Of a DNA stretch of 64,000 nucleotides, positions 44,853 through 53,401 are shown piece after piece. The notes under the pieces are model-generated. The model searched no databases. It was not told where the DNA came from and worked only from the letters and a program-made list of their open reading frames with translations. This stretch comes from Gillisella vitis (GTDB lineage Bacteria; Pseudomonadota; Alphaproteobacteria; Rhizobiales; Rhizobiaceae): contig NZ_JACHLU010000005.1 of the NCBI RefSeq assembly GCF_014204625.1, forward strand, positions 124,001 to 188,000, given 5' to 3'. Each line of letters opens with the position of its first letter. The stretch's first letter is position 1. The position numbers were made by a program, and so were the translations under genes.

Positions 44853-45239
44853 ATGGAACACGCGCTGTCAGCAATGACCATGCCTCTGTGCCATGTCTCC
44901 GACATCGCCGAGGGCGAAGCGAAGGGCTTTCTGCCTTCGCCGTCGGCGCGCCGCAAAATTATCGTGTTGAAGCGAAATGGTCGGCTCCACGGCTGGCTGG
45001 ATTCCTGTCCGCATTTTGCCGGAGGAACGCCAATGGCCTGGAAATCAAACGCCTATCTGAACGGCGATGGTACCCACCTCGCATGTCATTCACACGGTGC
45101 CCTTTTTGAAATGGAAACAGGAGAATGCGTCCTTGGGCCATGTCTTGGACAAAGCCTGACGCGCGTCAATTTGCAAGTGACTGATGCTGGCGATGTAGTC
45201 ATCACCGAGCATCCGGGAGGAGAAGAAAATGAATTCTAA
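44853..45239 (+). CDS. Stand-alone Rieske [2Fe-2S] protein
   Basis: 128 aa. The Rieske ligands are C52-x-H54 (SCPHFAGG) and C78-x2-H81 (LACHSHGALF), a pattern found in ferredoxin subunits of aromatic dioxygenases and in nitrite reductase small subunits. No oxygenase alpha subunit or ferredoxin reductase lies in the operon. It may therefore feed electrons to the FAD monooxygenase or protect the extradiol iron centre, as ferredoxins do for catechol dioxygenases. Its gene overlaps the monooxygenase gene by 11 bases. Confidence 0.85.
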   Translation: MEHALSAMTMPLCHVSDIAEGEAKGFLPSPSARRKIIVLKRNGRLHGWLDSCPHFAGGTPMAWKSNAYLNGDGTHLACHSHGALFEMETGECVLGPCLGQSLTRVNLQVTDAGDVVITEHPGGEENEF

Positions 45240-46359
45240 TGTCAAAAAAGCACTGGTAATCGGCGGTGGATTTTCCGGCATGACCGCCGCTCTGCAACTG
45301 TCACGGCAGGGCGTTGATGTCGATCTGGTCGAGCTTGATGCCGGGTGGCGCTCCTATGGTGCCGGTATTACGGTGAACGGCTCAACCTTGCGGGTTCTCA
45401 ATCAACTGGGCTTGATGGCACGCTTCATGGAGGAAGGGTTTGCCTCCGATGGTGTTGAAATACGCGGCCCGGATGATGCTGTTCTTGTCCACTTGCCGAC
45501 CCCGCGTGTTGCAGGCCCTGACATTCCTGGCGGTGGCGGCATTATGAGACCAGCCCTTGCCAAAGTGCTGTCCGAGGCTGTTCTAAGCTCTGGCGTCAAT
45601 GTTCGTCTGGGCGCAACCTTTACGGACATTACAGACGCTGAAGGTGGAGTCACAGTCGTCTTCAGTGATGGTACCACAGGTATCTATGATCTGGTGATTG
45701 GCGCAGACGGACTCTATTCCGCAACCCGCAGGTCTATTTTTCCCGATGCGCCGAAACCCCGCTTTATCGGTCAGTCAATCTGGCGCGCAGTCCTGCCAAA
45801 GCCAGAAGGGATCGAGACAGTCGCCATGTGGATGGGGCCAAAGCTGAAAGCCGGTATCAGCCCTGTTGGCCACGGTTCTGCCTATCTGTTCCTGACAGAA
45901 GACCGCGAAACCAATGCGTTCGTGGACCCCAAGACCTTCGTTTCACAGGTGAAGGCATTGCTGCAAAATTTCGCATCCCCAACAATCCAGCAGATTGCCA
46001 AGGATATTGGTGAAGAACACCAGATCGTCTACCGGCCGCTTGAACAGATGCTGATGCCTCGACCATGGTATCGCGGACGTGTTGTTTTGATCGGCGATGC
46101 CGTTCATGCCACAACCCCACATCTTGCCGCGGGTGCCTGCATTGGCATTGAAGATGCGATGGTGCTCGCCGAAGAGGTGGCGCGAAGCACAGACATCAAC
46201 CATGCCTTGTCAGCATTTGAAGCCAGGCGCTGGGAACGGTGTCGCATGGTTGTCGAAAATTCCGGACGTCTTGCCGACATCGAAATCAATGGTGGCAACC
46301 GCGAGGAACACGCCAACATCATGCAGACCTCCATGAGGACTTTGGCTGAGGCCATCTGA
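45229..46359 (+). CDS. FAD-dependent aromatic monooxygenase (salicylate hydroxylase-like)
   Basis: 376 aa class A flavoprotein monooxygenase. N-terminal dinucleotide fold VIGGGFSGMTAALQL (G12-G17), second FAD motif GDAVHATTPHLAAGACIG (D290) and the usual GADGLYSATR linking segment. It uses NAD(P)H and O2 to hydroxylate a phenolic substrate, probably producing the diol that the adjacent dioxygenase opens. Start at 45229 with GGAGGAG. It overlaps the Rieske gene. Confidence 0.88.
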   Translation: MNSNVKKALVIGGGFSGMTAALQLSRQGVDVDLVELDAGWRSYGAGITVNGSTLRVLNQLGLMARFMEEGFASDGVEIRGPDDAVLVHLPTPRVAGPDIPGGGGIMRPALAKVLSEAVLSSGVNVRLGATFTDITDAEGGVTVVFSDGTTGIYDLVIGADGLYSATRRSIFPDAPKPRFIGQSIWRAVLPKPEGIETVAMWMGPKLKAGISPVGHGSAYLFLTEDRETNAFVDPKTFVSQVKALLQNFASPTIQQIAKDIGEEHQIVYRPLEQMLMPRPWYRGRVVLIGDAVHATTPHLAAGACIGIEDAMVLAEEVARSTDINHALSAFEARRWERCRMVVENSGRLADIEINGGNREEHANIMQTSMRTLAEAI

Positions 46360-46423
46360 TTGATGGTTGGGCGATTGGAGGAGGTCGCCTGCCATGCATT
46401 CCGCAATGTTCCGGGAGGTTAAT

Positions 46424-47542
46424 ATGTCTGGGCAGAAATTTGGAGTGGGTGGCACCGCCGCCCTTGTGATTGCGCATTGCGCTGGCATGATTGATCTTAT
46501 TGCATTGCCAGTCTGGGTTGGCGCACTGGTCGAACGGTTCGGGTTCACGCCCCAACAGGCCGGTGGTGTTGTAACTCTGTTTCTTTTTGGGGCTTTTTTT
46601 GCCAGTTCGGTCATTGCGCCCCGGCTTAACAGCTTGAATCAGCGATTTGTGGCCACGATTGGCTATGGTGTCGCAGCTTTGGTGTTTTTTATCGCCTCAA
46701 CCCTTTCTGCATTTTTGCCGCTGGCTGTCTTGCACCTGATCGCCGGATTATCCATCGGTGCAGCACTCTCCATGGTGCACGGCACAATAGGCCGGGCTGA
46801 AAACCCACACCGACTGTATGCACTCGCAGGCTTCGCTATTGGTCTTTTCGGCATCGTTCTGCTTGGAGCCATTCCGCAATTGCTGATCCTTCGGGGCGGC
46901 CCGGTGTTATTTCAGATTTTCGGGGCGGTTATGGCCATAGCCAGCGTTGCCAGCGCTGTCCTGTTTCTCAATCCGGTTCCTTTGGAAGACAAAGCATCAA
47001 TCCCCTTCAGCCGTGCAACGTGGTTCACTATTTTTGGCATCAGCCTCATGACATTCAACCAGTCGATGGTCTTTTCTTTTGTCGAGGTGATTGGCAAGAG
47101 CCGAGGCTTTGAAGCTGGAAACGTACTTCTGGTGCTGGTCGCACTCGGAATCGTCAATTTCCTGTTACCGGCACCTCTCTCGATGTTTCTGCAAACAAGA
47201 GTATCGGCAATGCTGATGGTCCGTCTTGGCCCTGCCGTGCAAGCTGTGCTGGCATTGATTGTCACGTCAGCAACGGCCTTCATCTTCTGGGCTCCTGCGG
47301 CTGCCATTTTCGTTGCCGTACAGATTTTTACCCATACATTCGCTTTCGGAATACTGGCCAGACTTGAGCCTTCCGGCCGGGCGGTTGCCGCAACACCTGC
47401 CATGTTGATGATTGGTGCCGCCCTTGGCCCCATTGTTGGCGGTGCACTGGGCGAAAATCTGGGCTTTGGTGCCCTTGGTATCGCAGCGGTTGGCATAGCC
47501 GTCCTCTCCATTCTGTTTTTTAACAAGGCAAAACATCCATGA
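46424..47542 (+). CDS. MFS-type transporter
   Basis: 372 aa polytopic membrane protein with about twelve hydrophobic segments. The start at 46424 (MSGQKFGVGG) has GGGAGG five bases upstream. The sequence is a compact major-facilitator form without long loops. As part of the catabolic operon it likely imports the aromatic substrate across the inner membrane, complementing the outer-membrane protein. It overlaps the cupin gene by ATGA. Confidence 0.75.
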   Translation: MSGQKFGVGGTAALVIAHCAGMIDLIALPVWVGALVERFGFTPQQAGGVVTLFLFGAFFASSVIAPRLNSLNQRFVATIGYGVAALVFFIASTLSAFLPLAVLHLIAGLSIGAALSMVHGTIGRAENPHRLYALAGFAIGLFGIVLLGAIPQLLILRGGPVLFQIFGAVMAIASVASAVLFLNPVPLEDKASIPFSRATWFTIFGISLMTFNQSMVFSFVEVIGKSRGFEAGNVLLVLVALGIVNFLLPAPLSMFLQTRVSAMLMVRLGPAVQAVLALIVTSATAFIFWAPAAAIFVAVQIFTHTFAFGILARLEPSGRAVAATPAMLMIGAALGPIVGGALGENLGFGALGIAAVGIAVLSILFFNKAKHP

Positions 47543-48120
47543 CATCTTTTCCTGCCATTACACGTATCGTAACGGGTCATCGCCCTGACGGATGCTCAAT
47601 GATCACCATGGCTGGTCCTCTGCCGACCGTTGTGGAGCTTTCAGCCATTCCTGGAACCCTTTTTCACGAGGTCTGGGCCACGCAGGCCAGCCCTGCACCC
47701 GTCGATAACGGCGATGATCCAACACTCGGGCCGCTAACGCTGCCGCCGCCCGCTGGTGGAACCCGCTTCCGCTTTGTTGATATACCGCCCGACACGGAGG
47801 ATTTTTTAGTATCCGGTGCGGCAAGAATGGGAGAGGCCTTCACGCAGATTGGGGACAAGGCCGCCTCGACAGTCACGGAAAACTCACCACATCCATTGAT
47901 GCACCGGACAGAGTCCGTTGATTATGGGGTTGTGATTGAGGGAGAAATGACCCTTGTTCTGGATGATGGTGAAGCACTTCTCAAGCCCGGCTCTGTGGTG
48001 ATTCAGCGCGGAACCAATCATGCATGGGCCAATCGGTCGGGCAAGATGTGCCGCATGTTGTTTGTATTGGTGTCAGGCACATTTGATCCGGTCATTGCCG
48101 CCAGCCTGCATGGGCATTGA
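47539..48120 (+). CDS. Cupin-domain protein
   Basis: 193 aa. The N-terminal part (TRIVTGHRPDG...) and the C-terminal cupin (MHRTESVDYGVVIEGEMTLVLDDGE, then LKPGSVVIQRGTNHAWANRS, about 127-170) match a cupin subgroup often found in aromatic or lactone catabolic operons. Candidate metal ligands include H127, E130-type and H166-type residues. It is coupled to the MFS gene. The reaction is not known; isomerisation or hydrolysis of a ring-cleavage product would fit. Confidence 0.7.
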   Translation: MTSFPAITRIVTGHRPDGCSMITMAGPLPTVVELSAIPGTLFHEVWATQASPAPVDNGDDPTLGPLTLPPPAGGTRFRFVDIPPDTEDFLVSGAARMGEAFTQIGDKAASTVTENSPHPLMHRTESVDYGVVIEGEMTLVLDDGEALLKPGSVVIQRGTNHAWANRSGKMCRMLFVLVSGTFDPVIAASLHGH

Positions 48121-48175
48121 ATGTCGATGCACAGCCCAATATCCCGGGCGCAGAATTTCGAGAGAGGAGTATGCC

Positions 48176-49153
48176 ATGAAACTTGTCACGTATAACGACG
48201 GTAGCCCTGACGGCCAATTGTGGGTTGTCTCGCGTGATCTTGGAAGCGCCAGTTCGGCCGTCGGGATCGCCCCGACCCTGTTACATGCGCTCGAAAACTG
48301 GGAAGACGCTGCCCCCCGTCTTGCCGAACTTTATCAACGGCTGAATGCAGGGGATGATGCTTTTGCGCTCAAGTTTGAGCCGCACCGCTGCATGGCACCC
48401 TTGCCTCGGGCACCGCAATGGCTGGATGCCTCGGCATTTCTCAATCATGGGCGATTGATGGACAAAGCTTTCAACAATCCGGTCAATCCGGATTTTGAGA
48501 CGATTCCGCTGGTCTATCAGGGGGCAAGCGACGATCTGCGTGGTCCCTTTGCCGATGTGGAATTTCCCGACGAGGCCCATTGCATTGATATGGAAGGCGA
48601 ATTTGGCGTGATCCTGTCGCATGTGCCCATGGGAACCTCCGCCCAGTCCGCACCTGAGCATATCCGCCTGCTCGTACAGATCAACGATTGGTCACTGCGC
48701 GCCCTTGGCCCCCGTGAAATGCGGGCGGGCTTCGGCTGGTTACAAGCCAAGCCTTCAACAGCGTTTGCACCGATTGCCATCACCCCGGATGAAATCGCAC
48801 CTTTCTGGCAGGACTGCCGGGTGAAGCTGCCGCTGCATGTTGCGGTGAATAACCGCGAAGTCGGACACGCCAATGGCGCAGAAATGCACTTTTCCTTTGC
48901 CGAGATTATTGCCCACTGTGCCCGAACCCGCAAATTGTCAGCAGGCACCATTGTCGGCTCGGGCACTGTCTCCAATAGCGACCGTTCGGCTGGTTCATCC
49001 TGCATTTCCGAAATCCGTGTGATCGAACTGCTGGATGAGGGGGCATCGAAAACGCCATTTCTATCCTTTGGTGACCGGGTGCACATGGAGGCGCGGATGC
49101 CAGACGGCTCCACACCCTTCGGCATAATCGATCAAAAAGTGGTCAAAGGCTGA
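48176..49153 (+). CDS. Fumarylacetoacetate hydrolase-family protein
   Basis: 325 aa. It begins MKLVTYNDGSPDGQLWVV (start 48176 with GAGAGGAG) and contains the FAH metal-site segment HCIDMEGEFGVILSH (about 140-155), INDWSLRALGPRE and a C-terminal GTVSNSDRSAGSSCISE. Members hydrolyse, hydrate or decarboxylate beta-diketo ring-cleavage products. In this pathway it should act after the dioxygenase. Its stop overlaps the next start by one base. Confidence 0.88.
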   Translation: MKLVTYNDGSPDGQLWVVSRDLGSASSAVGIAPTLLHALENWEDAAPRLAELYQRLNAGDDAFALKFEPHRCMAPLPRAPQWLDASAFLNHGRLMDKAFNNPVNPDFETIPLVYQGASDDLRGPFADVEFPDEAHCIDMEGEFGVILSHVPMGTSAQSAPEHIRLLVQINDWSLRALGPREMRAGFGWLQAKPSTAFAPIAITPDEIAPFWQDCRVKLPLHVAVNNREVGHANGAEMHFSFAEIIAHCARTRKLSAGTIVGSGTVSNSDRSAGSSCISEIRVIELLDEGASKTPFLSFGDRVHMEARMPDGSTPFGIIDQKVVKG

Positions 49154-50076
49154 TGCGCGTTCTGATCACGGGTGCGAACGGGTTTCTGGGACGCAATCTG
49201 ACGGGTCGGCTTGCGGCAGAGTGTGCCAGCCTATCACGCCTTGTTCTGACAGACAGACAATTGACTGCGGCAAACGTTGCGGGGGCAGACCAGCTTGTCG
49301 GAGATCTTGCCGACAGCCGCTTTCTCGACCAATTGCTGGAGCCGGGATTTGATCTTGTCTTTCATCTGGCAAGTGTCCCCGGCGCTTTGGCCGAACAGCA
49401 ACCCGCACTTGGCCTCCAGGCCAATCTACTGGCACCCTTGGAGCTTGCACGCAAGGTCGCCGCGCACAAGCGCGGCACCCGTTTCGTCTTTGCCTCATCC
49501 ATTGCCGTCTATGGCGATGTTGGCTCTCATACCGTCACCGACAGCACCGCGCCACGCCCATTGCTCAGCTATGGTGCCCATAAGCTGATGACGGAAATCT
49601 TTCTTTCTGACATGACCCGGCGCGGTGATCTGTCTGCGATCAGTCTTCGCTTTCCCGGCCTTGTGGCGCGCCCACCATCCGAAAGCGGGCATGGCTCGGC
49701 GTTCATGAGCCTTATCTTTCACAAGATTGCCGCAAGCGAAGCCTATGCATGCCCGGTTCCGGCCTCAGCCACCTGTTGGTGGATGTCACGCCGGGCAGCC
49801 GTGGATGTTCTAACTCATGCTGCCAGGCTTCAGCAACCATCACCAACGGTCATTCAGCCTCCCGTCTTACATGCAGGAATCGCTGAAATCGCCTTGGCTG
49901 TCGAGAGCATCACCAACCGCAGAGCATTGATAGACTGGGGCAAGGATGAAAATCTCACCCGAGTCTTCGGTAACATGCCGAGGCTTGATGCGTCCGCCGC
50001 ACTGGCCCTTGGCTTCAAAGCCGATGACGATTTACACACATTGGCCGAGGCCGCCCTTTATGGAGATTTAGCATGA
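49153..50076 (+). CDS. NAD-dependent epimerase/dehydratase-family protein (extended SDR, DenD-like)
   Basis: 307 aa extended SDR: NAD motif GANGFLGRNL at about 7-16, catalytic serine region FASSIAVYG and YGAHK. It resembles D-erythronate dehydrogenase-type and UDP-sugar epimerase-type proteins. In an aromatic-type operon it might reduce or epimerise a hydroxylated intermediate. ATGA overlap with the cyclase-family gene downstream. Confidence 0.8.
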   Translation: MRVLITGANGFLGRNLTGRLAAECASLSRLVLTDRQLTAANVAGADQLVGDLADSRFLDQLLEPGFDLVFHLASVPGALAEQQPALGLQANLLAPLELARKVAAHKRGTRFVFASSIAVYGDVGSHTVTDSTAPRPLLSYGAHKLMTEIFLSDMTRRGDLSAISLRFPGLVARPPSESGHGSAFMSLIFHKIAASEAYACPVPASATCWWMSRRAAVDVLTHAARLQQPSPTVIQPPVLHAGIAEIALAVESITNRRALIDWGKDENLTRVFGNMPRLDASAALALGFKADDDLHTLAEAALYGDLA

Positions 50077-50840
50077 ACATCATTGATCTATCTGTTGCGA
50101 TCGAAAATGACATTGCTGCCGACCCACCGGGTCTAGGCCCAAAGATCACTTACTCTGATCACCACGAAGGTGCGCAAGAAATCCTGCGGTTCTTTCCCGG
50201 TCTCGCCGTTGAAGACCTTCCGGATGCCGAGGGCTGGGCAGTGGAACATCTGAGCCTGACAGCCCATAATGGCACGCATCTTGATGCTCCGTGGCATTTT
50301 GCCTCCACCATGAATGGCGGTGAGCCCGCCTGGACCATTGATGAAGTGCCCCTCGATTGGTGCATACGCCCGGGTGTCAAGCTTGACCTGCGCCATTTGC
50401 CCGATGGCAGTGTGGCAACTGCAGATGATATTCGTACAGCCCTTGCTGTGAGCGGCCATAATCTCCAGCCTTTTGACATTGTTCTGGTCAATACCGCAGC
50501 CGGTGCTGCTTATGGCAGGCCGGATTACGTCGGTCGCGGATGCGGTATCGGCCGGGAGGCAACGCTTTGGCTTTTGTCACAAGGTGTCCATATTACCGGC
50601 ACGGATGCCTGGTCCTGGGATGCTCCATTTCCCGCCACAGCCAAGCGTTTTGCTGAAACCCAAAATGCAGGTTTGATCTGGGAAGGGCATAAAGCCGGGC
50701 GTGATGGTCTTTTCCTGCATCTGGAAAAGCTGACACGACTGGACGAACTGCCACCTTCTGGCTTCACGGTGTCTTGCCTGCCGGTTAAAATCAAGGATGG
50801 CTCTGCGGGATGGTGCCGTGCCGTGGCAATTCTTGATTGA
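50073..50840 (+). CDS. Cyclase-family hydrolase (kynurenine-formamidase-like)
   Basis: 255 aa. The metal-binding HNGTHLDAPWH (H65, H69, D71, H75) defines the cyclase/KynB-type amidohydrolase and lactonase family (PF04199); GTDAWSWD further on is also typical. Enzymes of this family hydrolyse cyclic imides, formamides or lactones. It is the last gene of the operon, followed by a bidirectional hairpin facing repC. It probably opens a cyclic intermediate. Confidence 0.82.
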   Translation: MNIIDLSVAIENDIAADPPGLGPKITYSDHHEGAQEILRFFPGLAVEDLPDAEGWAVEHLSLTAHNGTHLDAPWHFASTMNGGEPAWTIDEVPLDWCIRPGVKLDLRHLPDGSVATADDIRTALAVSGHNLQPFDIVLVNTAAGAAYGRPDYVGRGCGIGREATLWLLSQGVHITGTDAWSWDAPFPATAKRFAETQNAGLIWEGHKAGRDGLFLHLEKLTRLDELPPSGFTVSCLPVKIKDGSAGWCRAVAILD

Positions 50841-50920
50841 CCCTACAGCCGCCGTGCTCAACTGCAATTGTTTGAAAGCAGATGACTCTTTCATGATTTC
50901 ATAACCGCAAGGGGGCGTTC

Positions 50921-50955
50921 AGCATCGTGCCAATGCCAATTTCAGGCACGATGCT
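50921..50955. terminator. Bidirectional terminator-like hairpin between the catabolic operon and repC
   Basis: AGCATCGTGCC (50921-50931) and GGCACGATGCT (50945-50955) form an 11-bp perfect stem, followed by TTTTTGTTTTT on the plus strand. It ends the catabolic operon and may also serve the convergent repABC transcript. The flanking sequence to 51012 belongs to the stop-adjacent repeat family. Confidence 0.6.
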
Positions 50956-51041
50956 ATAGCTTTTTGTTTTTGCATCGGAGTTTTCCGAAAACCGGTGCCA
51001 CTTTTCGGTCCGGTGCTCTATCGCCGATGTCCCGTCGCCAA

Positions 51042-52256
51042 TCATCCGGTTTTCACCTCGCTTGCCCCATTTGCCCTGATCAGGGCCATGAGCACAGGTC
51101 CAAGCGAAAATTCACCCCTTTGTGCCCGCCGTGTCAGATCACGCAGATAGCCGCCAGGCGAATTGATATGACCGCCACGCTCGAGAATGCAGGCAATAGC
51201 CACGGCCGCACCTTCAGCTCCCATGATCTCGCAGGCGTCCTGATAGGCCGATGGGCTAATGCCCAACATCGATCGTACCAGCACCGCTGTCGCCATCAAC
51301 TCACGCCAATTGGCAATCGCTCCGCCTTGGGCATAGTCGCCCATCGTCGGGCAGGCCCGCAGCACCATGCTCAGGGGAAATGCTTTTATCGGCTCGGCCA
51401 TCGGTTTCGGCTGATACGGTTTGGCGTCGTCCTGCTTCTTTTCGAAGCGAGGTTCAGATTCATGTGTGGATTCGGTATTTGAATTCTGTATGTGGCATCC
51501 ATTCTGGTGATCATTGCCATCTGTTTTTTCGAATTTCATCTGCATTTCCAGAATGTTGATGATTTCCGTACGCAGCATCTCCAATTCCTCGATGATCGGA
51601 GTGAGTTCAAGGCGGGTTGGACTGCGTGGAATCTGGGCTACGATGCCGATATAATGGTTTTCAATCATGGTCCAATCACCAGCGGCACCTTCGTCGATTG
51701 CCGCTGAAATCAGCTTGCGCACATCACGGCGGCACAGCGTCAGCCGCTCCTTGGTCAGACGAAGCGCCTGCTTGTCAGCCTCGATCTGCTGCGCCATGGC
51801 CGCAAGCTCTTGTGCCCGCGCCAGCATCGGTGCCAGACTGAAGCCAAAGGCCGTTTCGACCACACCAGCCCGATCCTTGCGCGCGTAGCGTTTGCCATTC
51901 GGGCTGTCTTTGCGGATAATCAGCCCAGCCTCCACAAGCGCCGCAAGATGACGCCGTAATGTTGTGCCACTCATGCCATGAGCGCGCACAGACAATTGCA
52001 CATTGGATGGAAACACCACCAATCCAAATTCTTCCGACAGTTCTGCTTCAGGATAAAATGACAGCAGTGCATTCAGCACCGACAGCGCCGGCTGGGTGAT
52101 GCCCAAAAGCGCGCGTGCTTCGCAGGCGTTGCGGAAAACTTTCCATTTATCGACGGCCTTGGCTGGTTTGGCGTCAGCCGTATCGAGCTGGTTTTTGACC
52201 AAGGCAAGCGTCATTGATCGCCGCCCAAAGGGCGTCGTCACATTTCCAATCTGCAT
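51042..52256 (-). CDS. repC: Replication initiator RepC
   Basis: 404 aa, the usual length. The N-terminal winged-helix domain (GRRSMTLALVKNQ, then NVQLSVRAHGMSGTTLRRHLAALVEAGLI at about 90-118) is followed by a variable linker (about 250-300) and the conserved C-terminal domain ending in the 320-400 region (CPTMGDYAQGGAI, GGHINSPGGYLRDL). It initiates replication from an origin inside its own coding sequence. A 152-base gap to repB holds the antisense RNA gene. Confidence 0.96.
   Translation of the reverse strand: MQIGNVTTPFGRRSMTLALVKNQLDTADAKPAKAVDKWKVFRNACEARALLGITQPALSVLNALLSFYPEAELSEEFGLVVFPSNVQLSVRAHGMSGTTLRRHLAALVEAGLIIRKDSPNGKRYARKDRAGVVETAFGFSLAPMLARAQELAAMAQQIEADKQALRLTKERLTLCRRDVRKLISAAIDEGAAGDWTMIENHYIGIVAQIPRSPTRLELTPIIEELEMLRTEIINILEMQMKFEKTDGNDHQNGCHIQNSNTESTHESEPRFEKKQDDAKPYQPKPMAEPIKAFPLSMVLRACPTMGDYAQGGAIANWRELMATAVLVRSMLGISPSAYQDACEIMGAEGAAVAIACILERGGHINSPGGYLRDLTRRAQRGEFSLGPVLMALIRANGASEVKTG
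51450..51600. other. Probable replication origin (oriV) inside repC
   Basis: An AT-rich stretch inside repC encodes the linker between the two conserved domains. In characterised repABC plasmids the origin lies inside the repC coding region at an AT-rich site, so this is the likely position; no defined iterons are visible. Confidence 0.4.
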
Positions 52257-52349
52257 TTTCTCTCACCTTTCAAAAGGCAAAAGAAAAACGCTCACCAAAA
52301 CGGTGCCAAAACTCTTGACTATGATTCGAGGAAATGCGATTCTCTGCTT

Positions 52350-52402
52350 GCTACAGTTCGAGAAGGGCTTCCACGACGGAAACGTTTGGGGGCCTTTTTC
52401 TT
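52350..52402 (+). ncRNA. Counter-transcribed RNA (ctRNA, repE/inc-alpha type)
   Basis: In the repB-repC gap, on the strand opposite to repABC. The promoter is TTGACT (52315-52320) with an extended -10 TGCGATTCT (52335-52343). A short transcript of about 50 bases would contain CTTCCACGACGGAA as a hairpin and end at a T-run (52395-52404). Such antisense RNAs repress repC translation and set copy number in repABC plasmids. Boundaries are approximate. Confidence 0.6.
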
Positions 52403-52408
52403 TTGCGG

Positions 52409-53401
52409 TTAATCTCCTTGTTGACGACGATAGTCTTCGTAAATCTCGTCAAGTTTTTCGGATAAAAATTGACCAAACCCTGCCGCTTCCCTGTTTGTCA
52501 GCGTCAGCGAAAACTTTTTGGCCGTCATTTTGATGTTTCCGGCCAATTCACCACCGGCTCGCGGACTCCATTCTTCCAGAGTGTTGCTGCTTTTCGCTCC
52601 ATCAGCCAATCGTACATAAACAGCCTCAAATCGCTGGTCTGACGGCTTAGATTGGCTCTCTCTGGAGAACAAAAAACGCTCAATCTCCTGTTGTCGATCA
52701 TCATTATAGACACTGACCAAAGCCAGCCATTTTCGGCGCCCAATACCCTTGGCACTGCCAATGGCTTTGATAATTGAAAGCGGAATCGTCAAGGGTACCG
52801 AAATCAGCTTTGACAGCTCTGTCTTGTCGGTGGAAAGCGCAAGGCCAATATCACGACGCTTAAAGCCGCGCTGCTCAAGCCCGTAGGCAAAAACAGCGCG
52901 CTCAATGAAAGACAGACTTTCTCTGCCGCTGTTTTCGAGACCCTGGGCCACGATAAGCGCCGTATCATCAAAATCACGGACAATGGCTTTGACTTTGATA
53001 CCAAGCTGTGCGGCAGCTTTCAGTCGCCGATGACCGTAAGCCACCTGATAGCGCCCGCCATGGTCAGGATGCGGCCTGACAAGAATCGGCACTTCCTGAC
53101 CATTCTCCGCAATCGAACGCAAGAAGACATCGTCATCGGAAAATGCAATTTCATCCATGCGATCCCGCATGAAAGAAGGATCAACCAGATCCGGCTCCAG
53201 CTCTCGCACAATCTGGCCGGTGCCAAGCGCCTGTTTCAGCGCATTCGCTTCCTCCTCCATTTTTCCAAGGGTCAACGCCATGGACTTGATTGGGCCGGCC
53301 GGCATCCGGGCGTCAGCCTGCCCATCCGAAAAGTTGGCCGCGGCCAACTCCTGCGTGGCGGCCTGGAATATATCGCTTAGATTTTTTCCCCGCCTGCTCA
53401 T
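52409..53401 (-). CDS. repB: Plasmid partitioning protein RepB (ParB family)
   Basis: 330 aa ParB-like protein of the complete repABC operon. N-terminal RepA-interaction region, ParB domain with ILVRPHPDHGGRYQVAYGHRRL (about 105-126), helix-turn-helix GFKRRDIGLALSTDKTELSKLIS (about 185-207) and C-terminal dimerisation segment. The start overlaps repA (ATGA). It is related to but clearly different from the orphan RepB at 28768-29757. Confidence 0.95.
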   Translation of the reverse strand: MSRRGKNLSDIFQAATQELAAANFSDGQADARMPAGPIKSMALTLGKMEEEANALKQALGTGQIVRELEPDLVDPSFMRDRMDEIAFSDDDVFLRSIAENGQEVPILVRPHPDHGGRYQVAYGHRRLKAAAQLGIKVKAIVRDFDDTALIVAQGLENSGRESLSFIERAVFAYGLEQRGFKRRDIGLALSTDKTELSKLISVPLTIPLSIIKAIGSAKGIGRRKWLALVSVYNDDRQQEIERFLFSRESQSKPSDQRFEAVYVRLADGAKSSNTLEEWSPRAGGELAGNIKMTAKKFSLTLTNREAAGFGQFLSEKLDEIYEDYRRQQGD

